A stretch of DNA of 39,041 nucleotides from an uncultured Lachnospiraceae bacterium (GCA_947246015.1 CAMXQE010000034.1:1-39041), one strand, 5' to 3'. Numbered from the stretch's first letter, positions 15,974 through 23,995 are shown. Numbers and translations: made by a program. The notes: generated from the letters alone by a model not told the origin.

Positions 15974-16079
15974 TTTCCATAACAGTTCAGCCTTCAGATT
16001 CCCTCTCAGCTAAATTTACGTATTCTTACGGACTTTGCAGCCAGTGCAAAGTCCTGGGCTGAACTGTTACTGATTTCCA
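15971..16079. mobile_element. MITE-like element with target-site duplication at the pflA stop codon
   Basis: The element body spans about 15980-16070. Perfect 13-bp terminal inverted repeats TAACAGTTCAGCC (15980-15992) and GGCTGAACTGTTA (16057-16069) enclose a hairpin GACTTTGCA/TGCAAAGTC (16031-16053). The 9-bp direct repeat TGATTTCCA flanks it at 15971-15979 and 16071-16079. The first copy contains the pflA stop codon TGA. No coding capacity, so it would need a transposase from elsewhere. I recall no certain family name. Confidence 0.8.
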
Positions 16080-16099
16080 CGATTTTATAAAGGTTTCTC

Positions 16100-16128
16100 T
16101 TGTATTTAGATGCATTTTATATTAGAAT
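16100..16128 (+). promoter_or_regulatory. Ferredoxin promoter
   Basis: TTGTAT (16100-16105) and TAGAAT (16123-16128) are 17 bp apart, about 50 bp before the ferredoxin start and just outside the MITE-like element. Confidence 0.5.
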
Positions 16129-16180
16129 AAATAGAGAATTTGATAAAAATTTATCACTAGCATACAAGGAGGGTATTAGT

Positions 16181-16351
16181 ATGGCATATGTAATCAGTGA
16201 TTCCTGCGTAGCATGCGGCGCATGTGAAAGCCAGTGTCCTGTTGGCGCTATCAGCATGGGAGACGGTAAATTTGAAATTGATGCAAATACATGCATTAGC
16301 TGCGGTTCCTGTGCAGGTCAGTGTCCTACAGGCGCTATCTCAGAAGAATAA
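16181..16351 (+). CDS. 2[4Fe-4S] ferredoxin
   Basis: This 56-residue protein has two clostridial-type cluster motifs, CVACGACESQCP and CISCGSCAGQCP, giving eight cysteines for two [4Fe-4S] clusters. Ferredoxins of this kind carry electrons to enzymes such as hydrogenase, pyruvate:ferredoxin oxidoreductase and radical SAM activases. AAGGAGGG lies seven bases before the ATG at 16181. The position behind pflA suggests, but does not prove, a role as electron donor to PflA. The gene has its own promoter and is closed by the terminator at 16361. Confidence 0.95.
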   Translation: MAYVISDSCVACGACESQCPVGAISMGDGKFEIDANTCISCGSCAGQCPTGAISEE

Positions 16352-16360
16352 ACGGGAATG

Positions 16361-16393
16361 AAAAGCCCTCCATCATATGATGGAAGGCTTTTT
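16361..16393. terminator. Bidirectional terminator overlapping the end of the MerR-like gene
   Basis: AAAAGCC-TCCATCA (from 16361) pairs with TGATGGA-GGCTTTTT (to 16393), ending the ferredoxin message on the plus strand. On the minus strand the same stem encodes the last residues KKKPSII of the MerR-like protein, so its terminator is inside its own coding sequence. Confidence 0.85.
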
Positions 16394-17161
16394 CTTCATC
16401 CCGAAACGGATGGTTTTCTTCTTTTCTTCTTTTGCCCGCTTTCCTTTTTTGCTGCTGTAACTGCGCAGCATCTCATCCAATGCTTTATAATGCTCCTCTT
16501 CCCGCTTTCTGCGCTCATCCTCCCGTTCCTGCGTTCTCTCATCCTGCATACGGAATTGATAATCAATTTCTTTCAGCAGACACTGTTTCATATCCTCGCA
16601 CAATTCCCTGTTATTTTCACGCACAGCCTCGGCTATCATGTGCTGAAGCAGCAGCTGCAGCCGCGCATTCTTTTCCTCCCGGCTTTCTTCCCTTACCTCC
16701 GCTATATCCCTTTTTCTGATAATTTCAATCATATGCCGCTCCTGTTCGCTTATAATATGCCCGTCCGATGCCGTATTTGCCATAACTGTTGCACCATTTG
16801 TCCTCACCTCTACCATGTTTTCTTCCATCCTTTCTTCCTTCGCTTCTTTTTCCTCTTTTTCTTCTTTTTCTTCTTTTTTTTCTCCCAAAAAAGGTCCCGC
16901 TACAACAGCCGATATTTTGTCATCCCATCTTTCCAGCTTTCCGTCCCTTAAAATCATGCGTATCGCCTTCAATTGCAGTCCCTGTTCTTTCAGATTCTTA
17001 ATCTCCCGAAAGCGGTCCACATCTTCCTGTGTATAATACCGGTGTCCCAGCTCGTTTCGTTTAATGGGGATTTCCAATTCCTCCTCCCAATAGCGGAGTA
17101 CATGCGATTCCACCTCCACTTTCTTCGCTGCATCCGAAATCAGATAACGTGTCTGTTCCAT
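16373..17161 (-). CDS. MerR-type HTH protein with long coiled-coil tail
   Basis: This 262-residue protein has an N-terminal MerR-like winged helix (YLISDAAKKVEVESHVLRYW, then LGHRYYTQEDVDRF). A highly charged glutamate/lysine linker follows (EKKEEKEEKEEKEAKEER). The second half is a coiled-coil-prone stretch with a very basic end. No ligand-binding domain of classical MerR proteins is seen. The architecture recalls RacA, which anchors chromosomes in Bacillus, but also other DUF3967-like MerR proteins; this is inference. I start at the ATG at 17161, with GAGGAG 10 bases upstream. Earlier in-frame starts fall on or near the dnaB terminator. It is next to dnaB but separated by that terminator. 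Confidence 0.75.
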   Translation of the reverse strand: MEQTRYLISDAAKKVEVESHVLRYWEEELEIPIKRNELGHRYYTQEDVDRFREIKNLKEQGLQLKAIRMILRDGKLERWDDKISAVVAGPFLGEKKEEKEEKEEKEAKEERMEENMVEVRTNGATVMANTASDGHIISEQERHMIEIIRKRDIAEVREESREEKNARLQLLLQHMIAEAVRENNRELCEDMKQCLLKEIDYQFRMQDERTQEREDERRKREEEHYKALDEMLRSYSSKKGKRAKEEKKKTIRFGMKKKPSII

Positions 17162-17229
17162 TCCTTTTTTCTCCTCTCTTTCCTGTCGTACCATGTCGAT
17201 TAGTGTCTTATTTTGTAAACTGCATATGT

Positions 17230-17262
17230 AAAAAGAGGACAGCATCTTACGCTTGTCCTCTT
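17230..17262 (-). terminator. Terminator of the gdpP-rplI-dnaB transcript
   Basis: On the minus strand AAGAGGACA (17254-17262) pairs with TGTCCTCTT (17233-17241) and is followed by TTTTT. It lies 33 bp after the dnaB stop codon. Confidence 0.85.
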
Positions 17263-17294
17263 CCGTTTCCTACCGTTTTTATGTTTGTGTCTGG

Positions 17295-18635
17295 CTATTT
17301 CTGCATATTTGCAAATTTTGTGTATTCCGGCAGCCATACCAGTTCTATGGTACCGATAGGCCCGTTTCTCTGCTTCGCCACGATAATCTCTGCAATTCCC
17401 TTTTTTTCCGAATCCTTATTGTAATAGTCATCCCTGTATATAAACATTACGACATCGGCATCCTGCTCAATTGCCCCTGATTCACGCAAATCCGAAAGCA
17501 TCGGCCTGTGGTCGGGACGCTGTTCCACTGCCCGGCTCAGCTGTGACAAAGCTAATACCGGAACTCCCAGTTCTCTTGCCAGCGCTTTTAATGAACGGGA
17601 TATATCGGAAATTTCCTGCTGTCTGGAATCATTTCCTTTGCCGCTTCCGGACATCAATTGCAGATAATCAATGATAATCATTTTTAACCCGTGTTCCAGC
17701 TTATATTTCCTGCATTTGGAACGCAGTTCCGGAATACTGATACCCGGTGTATCATCAATAATCAGATTCGATTTTCCAATCACTCCCGCCGTCTCTATCA
17801 GCTTCTCCCAGTCATTATCCGACAGGTTTCCTGTCCGCAGTTTCTGCGCATCTACCTTGGATTCCAATGAAAACAGACGGTTTACTAACTGCTCTTTCGA
17901 CATTTCCAGACTGAAAATGGCAACCGTCTGGTTCTGCTTAAATGCAACATGCTGGGCGATATTCAATACAAAAGCCGTCTTACCCATGGAAGGTCTTGCC
18001 GCTATCAATACCAGGTCTGAAGGCTGCATACCGGCCGTACGGTAATCCAAATCAATAAAACCCGTAGCAATTCCGGTCACATTCCCTTTATTCTTCGATG
18101 CCTTTTCAATCTGGTCCATGGCATTCATGACAATCTGCCGAATCGGAACAAATTCCCCGGTATTTCTCCGCTGTACAAGATTAAAGACCCGCTTCTCTGT
18201 ATCTTCCAATATCACTTCCAGACTCTCCCTGCCGACATAGCAGGTATTGGCAATTTCCTCGTTCAGCTTAATCAGCCGCCGCAGGGTCGCTTTGTCCGAA
18301 ACAATATTTGCATAGTATTTAATATTGGCCGAAGTCGGTACTGCCGTAATCAAATCCCTGATGAACTCTAAACTGCTGGTCTCCGGCGGCACATCCTTTT
18401 CCCTCAGACGGTCCTGCAGTGTAACCAAATCCACCGGTTTTCCTTCATCATTTAATTCTACCATTGCTTCAAACAAGATTCCGCACTGTCTGCTGTAAAA
18501 ATCTTCTGCTGTGATGATTTCCGATGCCACGACAATCGCTTCCCGGTCCATAATCATTGCACCGATGACCGACTGCTCCGCCTCTACGCTGTGCGGCAAT
18601 ATCCGTTTGAGCAGCGTTTCTTCCATTTCTGCCAC
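17295..18635 (-). CDS. dnaB: Replicative DNA helicase DnaB
   Basis: This 446-residue hexameric helicase unwinds DNA at the replication fork. It has the N-terminal DnaB domain (LPHSVEAEQSVIGAMIMD), a linker, and the RecA-like ATPase with Walker A ARPSMGKTAF and Walker B MIIIDYLQLM. Further motifs are ALSQLSRAVEQRPDHRP and DLRESGAIEQDAD. Length and motifs are standard with no intein. It follows rplI by 59 bp on the same strand, the usual gdpP-rplI-dnaB arrangement in Firmicutes. Confidence 0.97.
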   Translation of the reverse strand: MAEMEETLLKRILPHSVEAEQSVIGAMIMDREAIVVASEIITAEDFYSRQCGILFEAMVELNDEGKPVDLVTLQDRLREKDVPPETSSLEFIRDLITAVPTSANIKYYANIVSDKATLRRLIKLNEEIANTCYVGRESLEVILEDTEKRVFNLVQRRNTGEFVPIRQIVMNAMDQIEKASKNKGNVTGIATGFIDLDYRTAGMQPSDLVLIAARPSMGKTAFVLNIAQHVAFKQNQTVAIFSLEMSKEQLVNRLFSLESKVDAQKLRTGNLSDNDWEKLIETAGVIGKSNLIIDDTPGISIPELRSKCRKYKLEHGLKMIIIDYLQLMSGSGKGNDSRQQEISDISRSLKALARELGVPVLALSQLSRAVEQRPDHRPMLSDLRESGAIEQDADVVMFIYRDDYYNKDSEKKGIAEIIVAKQRNGPIGTIELVWLPEYTKFANMQK

Positions 18636-18694
18636 GTTTTCTCTCCACTTATCCGGTCTGGCCTGGTTTCCATCCTGTTCCGCTCTTGTTTCCG

Positions 18695-19144
18695 TTACTT
18701 CTCTTCCTGCACCTTTACTTTTAATTTACCCGTTACCTTCGGGTGCAGCTTTACCATTACCTCATATACGCCCAGACTCTTAAGCGCCTCCGGCAGCTGT
18801 ATCTTCTTCTTATCGATTTCCAGACCACACTGTTCCTTTGCAGCTGTCGCAATTTCCTTAGAGGACACAGAACCGAATGTCCTTCCTCCCTCGCCGGACT
18901 TAATAGATACCACAACCTCTTTTGTCTCCATCAACGCCGCAAATTCCTTTGCAGCCTCGAACTGCTCTTTTGCAATCTTTTCCTCATTGGCTTTCTGCAG
19001 CTTCAAATCATTCATATTCTTTCCGTTCGCTTCCACACCCAGTTTCTTCGGAAGCACGAAATTCCTTGCATAACCGTCGCTCACATCTACAACTTGTCCT
19101 TTTTTACCGAGACTTTTTACATCTTCCAATAAAATCACTTTCAT
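18695..19144 (-). CDS. rplI: 50S ribosomal protein L9 (bL9)
   Basis: This 149-residue protein starts [19 protein letters not shown] and contains [13 protein letters not shown], the rRNA-binding signature of L9. It has a long central helix and a C-terminal domain with [18 protein letters not shown]. Length is normal. It is the second gene of gdpP-rplI-dnaB. The intercistronic region upstream of it holds a 13-bp tandem repeat. Confidence 0.98.
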   Translation of the reverse strand: MKVILLEDVKSLGKKGQVVDVSDGYARNFVLPKKLGVEANGKNMNDLKLQKANEEKIAKEQFEAAKEFAALMETKEVVVSIKSGEGGRTFGSVSSKEIATAAKEQCGLEIDKKKIQLPEALKSLGVYEVMVKLHPKVTGKLKVKVQEEK

Positions 19145-19182
19145 CTCTGCTATCCCTGCCTTTCTCCTGCCGTCTTTTACTC

Positions 19183-19234
19183 TTTATTTATGCTGTTTCT
19201 TTATGCTGTTTATTTATGCTGCATATTCATGCTA
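19183..19234. repeat. Four-copy 13-bp tandem repeat between gdpP and rplI
   Basis: Copies on the plus strand are TTTATTTATGCTG, TTTCTTTATGCTG, TTTATTTATGCTG and a degenerate CATATTCATGCTA that includes the gdpP stop codon. It lies within an operon between coding sequences. No dyad or promoter is apparent. Confidence 0.8.
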
Positions 19235-21277
19235 TATCTCGCCTTCTTCAATCATCGCATCCAGCGTATGCTTAATGATGCCGATTCCCTCTGCCAGCGA
19301 CGTATCCTCCATCTGACAGCCGGCCGTGTTCATATGTCCGCCGCCGCCCAGCCGTTCCATGACAAGCTGTACGTTTACTTCATCTATGGAGCGGGCGCTG
19401 ACATAAATCAGGTTCTGGTACTCCGTTAAAATAAAGCTTGCTTTTACACCTTTGATATTCAGCAGCTCATTGGCTGCCTGCGCGCCCACTACCGTAGGAC
19501 TTTGTATCTCGTCGCTTGTACAGATGGAAATAGCGTAAGCATTGCGGTATATCTCCGCCTGACTGACAGCATCCGCCCTCGCTTTGTATTCCGCCGCATC
19601 TTCCCGGAACAGCTTCCTTACCCTTGTGACATCTGCGCCGTTCCTTCTTAAAAAAGCCGCTGCCTCAAACGTACGGACACCCGTCTTCGTCATGAAATTA
19701 TTCGTATCTATCATGATGCCCGAATACATACTGTCCGCCTCGATGGTCTTTATCTTAATATTTTCACCGATATACTGCAGAATCTCCGATACCATTTCAC
19801 AAGTAGAAGAAGCATAGGCTTCCACATAAGAAAGCGTAGCATTTTCAATCACTTCCGTCCCCTGCCTGTGATGGTCGAATACCACAATGGACTTACACAG
19901 CCGCAGCAGCTCCGGACAATCCGTGATGCTTGGTTTGTTTACGTCCACTACCACAAGAACGGCATTGTTCCCGACCATCTCCACTGCCTGCTGACTGTTT
20001 ATAATTAAATCTTCGTCATAATCGGGATTACCGCGGAACATATCCACAAAAGGCTGCAGAGAGGCAGGCGGGTCACTTAAAACAATATGCACTTTTCGTT
20101 CGAGAGTCGTCGCAATCCGTGCGATGCCTACCGCCGCACCGAAACTGTCAATATCCGCATTCCTGTGCCCCATGACAATGACCTTATCCTTGACGGAAAT
20201 AATTTCTTTTAACGCATGTGCCTTTACACGCGCTTTCACACGGGTATTCTTTTCCACCTGCTGACTCTTGCCGCCATAATAGACTGTATTATGCGGAGTC
20301 TTGACCACTGCCTGGTCTCCGCCCCGTCCGAGTGCCAAATCAATGGCATTTCTGGCAAATTCATAATTCTGCGCATAAGTCAGTCCGTCCAGCCCGATGC
20401 CGATACTGATGGTCACCGCCATCTCATTTCCGATATTGACGGTCTTCACATCTTCCAGCAGGTCAAACCGGCTCTCCTGCAGGAATGCAATAGCCTTTTT
20501 CCTCATAATGATAAGGAATTTGTCCTTTTCAATCTTCTTACAAATACCGTCCAATCCTGCTATATATTTGTTCACCTTACGGTCAATCAGTGCAATCAGC
20601 AGTGAACGCCTGACTTCCTCCACACTTTCAAGCGCTTCCTCATAATTATCAATATAAATCATTCCTACCGCAAGGCTCTGGTCATCCACTTCCTGAAGGG
20701 CAATCTTAAGAGCCGTCTCATCAAACAGATATAAAGCAATCAGATAGCCGTCATAATCCTTATCTTCAATAATATCGCTGTTCAGGGCCATTTCCTTAAG
20801 CGAAATCTTCTTCATCTTCGCCACATAATCATTGTCTCCGAAGCTGACACTCATCTCTACCTCATCCACATCCCCCGGCAGTTTCTCCTTCGTAACCATC
20901 GGAAACAGGGAAGTAATGGACTTCCTGTATCCTTTTTCTTTATGTACTGCCTTTTCGAATGCAATATTGGTCCAAATAATCTTGCCCGCATCGTCAAGCA
21001 GTGCATGAGGTAAGTCCAAATCCCGCAGCAGCCTGCGCTGTATCTGACCGTACTGGGTAGCAAAACTGATTAATTCATTCATGATAATCGGTTTGTTATA
21101 CAACAAAAGCGATATTACAATGGCAAAATAGAAAACCACAAAACATGTCAGAATCAAACCGGCCCTGTAATCAATGACATATATCCCAAGATTTACCAAT
21201 ACCAACAAAACACCTAAATAAATGGATGTCTGCAGATATTTTTTTAATCTGCCCTTTAACTTAATGCTGTTCTTCAT
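19232..21277 (-). CDS. gdpP: Cyclic-di-AMP phosphodiesterase GdpP
   Basis: This protein of about 681 residues hydrolyses c-di-AMP to pApA and so affects cell wall and osmotic control. Domains in order are two membrane segments (about 10-50), a PAS-like domain, a degenerate GGDEF domain (about 180-300), and DHH/DHHA1 catalytic domains. Visible motifs are MGHRNADIDSFG near 366, the DHH signature FDHHRQG near 466, and GGGGHMNTAG near 642. The ATG at 21277 has GGAGAG six bases upstream, preferred over the ATG at 21316. The 5' leader contains an AAAAGTG/CACTTTT hairpin (21302-21322). Confidence 0.95.
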   Translation of the reverse strand: MKNSIKLKGRLKKYLQTSIYLGVLLVLVNLGIYVIDYRAGLILTCFVVFYFAIVISLLLYNKPIIMNELISFATQYGQIQRRLLRDLDLPHALLDDAGKIIWTNIAFEKAVHKEKGYRKSITSLFPMVTKEKLPGDVDEVEMSVSFGDNDYVAKMKKISLKEMALNSDIIEDKDYDGYLIALYLFDETALKIALQEVDDQSLAVGMIYIDNYEEALESVEEVRRSLLIALIDRKVNKYIAGLDGICKKIEKDKFLIIMRKKAIAFLQESRFDLLEDVKTVNIGNEMAVTISIGIGLDGLTYAQNYEFARNAIDLALGRGGDQAVVKTPHNTVYYGGKSQQVEKNTRVKARVKAHALKEIISVKDKVIVMGHRNADIDSFGAAVGIARIATTLERKVHIVLSDPPASLQPFVDMFRGNPDYDEDLIINSQQAVEMVGNNAVLVVVDVNKPSITDCPELLRLCKSIVVFDHHRQGTEVIENATLSYVEAYASSTCEMVSEILQYIGENIKIKTIEADSMYSGIMIDTNNFMTKTGVRTFEAAAFLRRNGADVTRVRKLFREDAAEYKARADAVSQAEIYRNAYAISICTSDEIQSPTVVGAQAANELLNIKGVKASFILTEYQNLIYVSARSIDEVNVQLVMERLGGGGHMNTAGCQMEDTSLAEGIGIIKHTLDAMIEEGEI

Positions 21278-21301
21278 AATTATCTCTCCATGTATAAGAA
21301 C

Positions 21302-21322
21302 AAAAGTGCGCTTCACACTTTT
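21302..21322 (-). promoter_or_regulatory. Stem-loop in the gdpP leader
   Basis: AAAAGTG and CACTTTT, seven base pairs with a seven-base spacer, sit about 25 bases before the gdpP start. A TATACT further upstream (near 21350) is a likely -10. The role is unknown. Confidence 0.4.
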
Positions 21323-21640
21323 CTATGAAATAAAAATACACCGTTTATAGTATATCATTTTTTTTCATGAAGTTCCACAACATTATCCATTCATTTTCAG
21401 CCGTTTTCGACATTTTATATCTATTCAGTCTAAAATATCCTGCCAAATACATGTTCCGCCGTGTAAAATTTTGTCACTTTTTTATGATAACAAACGTGTA
21501 TATAATGAAAGCAGGAAATCCTAGGCAATGACCTGCCTTTAAAAAAACATAAAATATGCATAAAAATGCGAACAAAACATGAAAAAAAATGAAAAAATCA
21601 AAAAAACGAAAAAATGAAAAAAGAAAGGAGGATACAGCAC

Positions 21641-22141
21641 GTGGCTCAAAAAAATGACGAAGAAATAAAAAATGTAATAGAATCCTACGGCAACTTACTC
21701 TACCGCACGGCATACATTTTTCTCGGAAATCCTCATGATGTACAGGATGTCTTACAGGAAGTATTCATAAAATACATGGAAAAAGCTCCTTCCTTCCATG
21801 AAAAAGAACATGAAAAAGCATGGCTTCTCAGGGTAACTTCGAATCTATGCAAAGATTATCTGCGCTTCAACAAACGTCATTCTTATGTGAATCTGGAAGA
21901 CCTTGAAAATCTGCCGGTTACATCCAGTCAGCGGGATCTCATCCGGGAAATCATTTCCCTGCCCGCCAAATGGAAAACCGTCCTGCTGCTGCACTATGTC
22001 GAAGGATATTCCGTAAAGGAAACCGCGAAAATCACAGGGCTGACAGAAAACAATGTAAAAAAACGCCTGCAAAGAGGCCGGGATGCACTAAAAAAACAAT
22101 TGACAGAATGTGAGGGATTATATGAGCAATATCAATTATAA
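21641..22141 (+). CDS. ECF-family RNA polymerase sigma factor
   Basis: This 166-residue protein has sigma-70 region 2 (ESYGNLLYRTAYIFLGNPHD, then QDVLQEVFIKYM) and region 4 (YVEGYSVKETAKITGLTENN, then RGRDALKKQ). I choose the GTG at 21641, which has AAAGGAGG nine bases upstream. An in-frame ATG at 21614 lies inside the A-rich leader without a ribosome site. It is paired with a transmembrane partner that overlaps it by 20 bp. The leader is strikingly A-rich. The pair is on the plus strand between minus-strand housekeeping operons. The regulon is unknown; cell-envelope stress is a reasonable guess. Confidence 0.9.
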   Translation: MAQKNDEEIKNVIESYGNLLYRTAYIFLGNPHDVQDVLQEVFIKYMEKAPSFHEKEHEKAWLLRVTSNLCKDYLRFNKRHSYVNLEDLENLPVTSSQRDLIREIISLPAKWKTVLLLHYVEGYSVKETAKITGLTENNVKKRLQRGRDALKKQLTECEGLYEQYQL

Positions 22142-22742
22142 AATTAACCATGATATCACCATAATGGAAAAAGATTTGAACCAGGCAGTGACAGGCATCA
22201 CCATGCCTGACCGGATGGCAGATGCATTGCTTACAGACTGCCTTCAGGCAAAACATACGAAAAACTTCCGTTTCCGCCATTCCAAACTGATTGCCGCGGC
22301 TCTGGCAGTTGTAATATCCATGGCCGTGAGCACTACCTCCTATGCCGCCTACAATTTGTACCAGACTAAAAACCTGACGGTATTTTTTGACTATGGCATT
22401 ACGCAGGAACAGATTGACGCCATCGGACAGGAATTAAGCGGCATCTCCGGACTTTACTCCTTGCGGTTTAAAAGCGGTGATGAAGCATGGATGGAATTCC
22501 AAAAGCAATACCTGACGGAAGATGCCGCCGCCTTGTTCACGGAAAACCCGTTAAAGGATTCCGCCAGCTACTGCGTGACCGTAAAACTGGATGCTGATAC
22601 AAAAGCGCTCCGGGAACAGATTGAACAGATTGACGGAGTAAGGCTTGTCAATGATTTAAATGAACTGAGGGAAGCCGAAAATTCTGCTTCCACTGTGCAA
22701 AAGTCAAAGACCCCGCCGCAAGCAGCGGGGCATCAAATTTGA
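22122..22742 (+). CDS. Probable anti-sigma factor with FtsX-like external domain
   Basis: This 206-residue protein overlaps the sigma gene and has a cytosolic N-terminus of about 55 residues, one membrane segment (56-77), and an external domain (about 93-181). That external domain reads ITQEQIDAIGQELSGISGL, then LRFKSGDEAWMEFQKQ, NPLKDSASYCVTVKL and IDGVRLV. This closely follows the FtsX extracellular domain pattern (turn at NPLPDS, two repeated strands). No zinc anti-sigma motif was recognised. By position it should hold the sigma factor at the membrane. GAGGGATTAT precedes the ATG at 22122. The last ~13 residues (from about 194) are encoded by a repeat element, so the original C-terminus was altered. 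Confidence 0.75.
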   Translation: MSNINYKINHDITIMEKDLNQAVTGITMPDRMADALLTDCLQAKHTKNFRFRHSKLIAAALAVVISMAVSTTSYAAYNLYQTKNLTVFFDYGITQEQIDAIGQELSGISGLYSLRFKSGDEAWMEFQKQYLTEDAAALFTENPLKDSASYCVTVKLDADTKALREQIEQIDGVRLVNDLNELREAENSASTVQKSKTPPQAAGHQI

Positions 22743-22824
22743 AACGCCCCAAGGGGCGGGGTATTTGACCCTCGCGGCAGTCGCCAAATGCCTGCAAGCA
22801 GTCACTTGGCTCGTTGCTCGCGGG
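22703..22824. repeat. REP-like palindromic element overlapping the anti-sigma 3' end
   Basis: A 15-base stem pairs 22703-22717 (GTCAAA-G-ACCCCGCC) with 22755-22769 (GGCGGGGT-A-TTTGAC) with one mismatch. It encloses GGGGC/GCCCC. A second part has GCCAA (22783-22787) with TTGGC (22806-22810) flanked by CTCGCGG direct copies. GC content is far above the surroundings. I recall comparable elements scattered in Clostridia genomes, but no name is certain. Confidence 0.7.
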
Positions 22825-22844
22825 AATAAAAACCTGAATTTAAG

Positions 22845-22887
22845 AAAAGCCTTTAAATACTGGTTTTCCAGTACTTAAAGGCTTTTT
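22845..22887. terminator. Bidirectional terminator between the anti-sigma gene and rpsR
   Basis: AAAAGCCTTTAAATACTGG (22845-22863) pairs with CCAGTACTTAAAGGCTTTT from 22868 with one mismatch, over a four-T loop, followed by TTTTT on the plus strand and a T-tract on the minus strand. Confidence 0.9.
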
Positions 22888-22914
22888 ACTGCCGGCATCT
22901 GCATATCCTGGCAA

Positions 22915-23178
22915 TTAGTCCTGAACATAAGGCATCAAAGACAAATGACGCGCTCTCTTAATCGCAACCGTAAGAGCTCTCTGATGCTTTGCACAGTTTC
23001 CGGTTATTCTTCTGGGAAGGATTTTTCCTCTCTCAGATACATATCTTTTTAATTTGTTTACATCTTTATAATCAATCACATTGTCTTTGCCGCAAAATAC
23101 GCATACTTTTTTTCTTCTGCGCATTCCGCCTTTTCTTCTCATCGGAGAATCAGACTTCTCTGCTTTATTATAAGCCAT
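22915..23178 (-). CDS. rpsR: 30S ribosomal protein S18 (bS18)
   Basis: This 87-residue protein contains [18 protein letters not shown] and ends with RHQRAL-like [20 protein letters not shown], the S18 signature. It binds S6 in the 30S platform. It is the last gene of rpsF-ssb-rpsR, 30 bp after ssb. A CxxC and a later CxxxH suggest the zinc-binding (C+) form of S18. It has an N-terminal extension of about 15 residues, common in Clostridia. It is followed by a strong terminator. Confidence 0.97.
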   Translation of the reverse strand: MAYNKAEKSDSPMRRKGGMRRRKKVCVFCGKDNVIDYKDVNKLKRYVSERGKILPRRITGNCAKHQRALTVAIKRARHLSLMPYVQD

Positions 23179-23208
23179 AATTACATGCCTCCTATCTTAA
23201 ATTCACTA

Positions 23209-23664
23209 TCAGTTAAACGGCAACTCTTCGTCTATCCCGTCCGGAATATTCATGAAACCATCGCCGGCCGCCATTGGAGCAGGTCTTCCGCCGCCGGAGA
23301 AATTACTGTTACCGGCAAAACCCCCGTCACCGCCGGAACTGTTCTTACTCTCTGCGAATTCATGATCCTCTACGACCACTTCTGTCGTATACACCTTCAC
23401 GCCATCTTTATTGGTATAACTGCCTGTCTGGATGCGTCCGGTTACTGCTATCTTTATTCCTTTGTGCAGATATCTCTCCGCAAACTCGCCGCTTCTCCCG
23501 AATGCCACGCAGTTTATGAAATCTGCTGTAGCCTCATCACCGTTCCTGTTAAAACGGCGGTCCACCGCAAGCGTATATCTGGCGATTGCCATAGAGTTCT
23601 CCCCCTGGGAATATCTCACCTCGGGGTCCCTCGTCAAACGTCCCATAAGTATTACTTTATTCAT
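23209..23664 (-). CDS. ssb: Single-stranded DNA-binding protein
   Basis: This 151-residue protein begins MNKVILMGRLTRDPEVRYSQ, the OB fold of SSB, with FINCVAFGRSGEFAERYLHKG in the core. A glycine-rich linker leads to an acidic tail ending DEELPFN. The DDELPF-type tip binds partner repair and replication proteins; here one residue (Asn) follows Phe. It sits between rpsF and rpsR in the canonical order, 15 bp after rpsF. Confidence 0.97.
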   Translation of the reverse strand: MNKVILMGRLTRDPEVRYSQGENSMAIARYTLAVDRRFNRNGDEATADFINCVAFGRSGEFAERYLHKGIKIAVTGRIQTGSYTNKDGVKVYTTEVVVEDHEFAESKNSSGGDGGFAGNSNFSGGGRPAPMAAGDGFMNIPDGIDEELPFN

Positions 23665-23679
23665 ACGTTCTCCTGTTCT

Positions 23680-23970
23680 TTATGCCTCGTCCTGTCTTAC
23701 GCACAAATATCTGATTACATTGTCCATAATACGAACCCTGCTTTCGATTTCGACCGGAACAGTGCTCTCAGCATCGAAATGAATGAAGTAATAGAAGGCT
23801 TCTTTCATCTTCTGAATTTCGTAAGCTAATCTTTTCTTACCCCATTCATCGACGTCCGTAACCTGTCCACCGAATCTCTCGACCAGAGCTTTGCATTTCT
23901 CAATGACTGCTGCTCTTTCTTCATCTTCGATTTTTGCACTGACAACAACGGCTAATTCATACTTGTTCAT
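23680..23970 (-). CDS. rpsF: 30S ribosomal protein S6 (bS6)
   Basis: This 96-residue protein starts at MNKYELAVVVSAKIEDEER, with AGGAGG about eight bases upstream of the ATG at 23970. A longer in-frame start at 24036 lies between the promoter and hairpin leader and is not supported. It contains the S6 core KCKALVERFGGQVTDVDEWG and KEAFYYFIHFDAE. It is first in rpsF-ssb-rpsR. The leader has a hairpin that may be the S6:S18 autoregulatory site. Confidence 0.97.
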   Translation of the reverse strand: MNKYELAVVVSAKIEDEERAAVIEKCKALVERFGGQVTDVDEWGKKRLAYEIQKMKEAFYYFIHFDAESTVPVEIESRVRIMDNVIRYLCVRQDEA

Positions 23971-23995
23971 GTGCTTTACCTCCTTTTGGTCTCTG

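Noticed and set aside
22703..22824. CRISPR repeat or rho-independent terminator
   Set aside because: There is no repeated spacer pattern and no T-tract; a separate good terminator follows at 22845.
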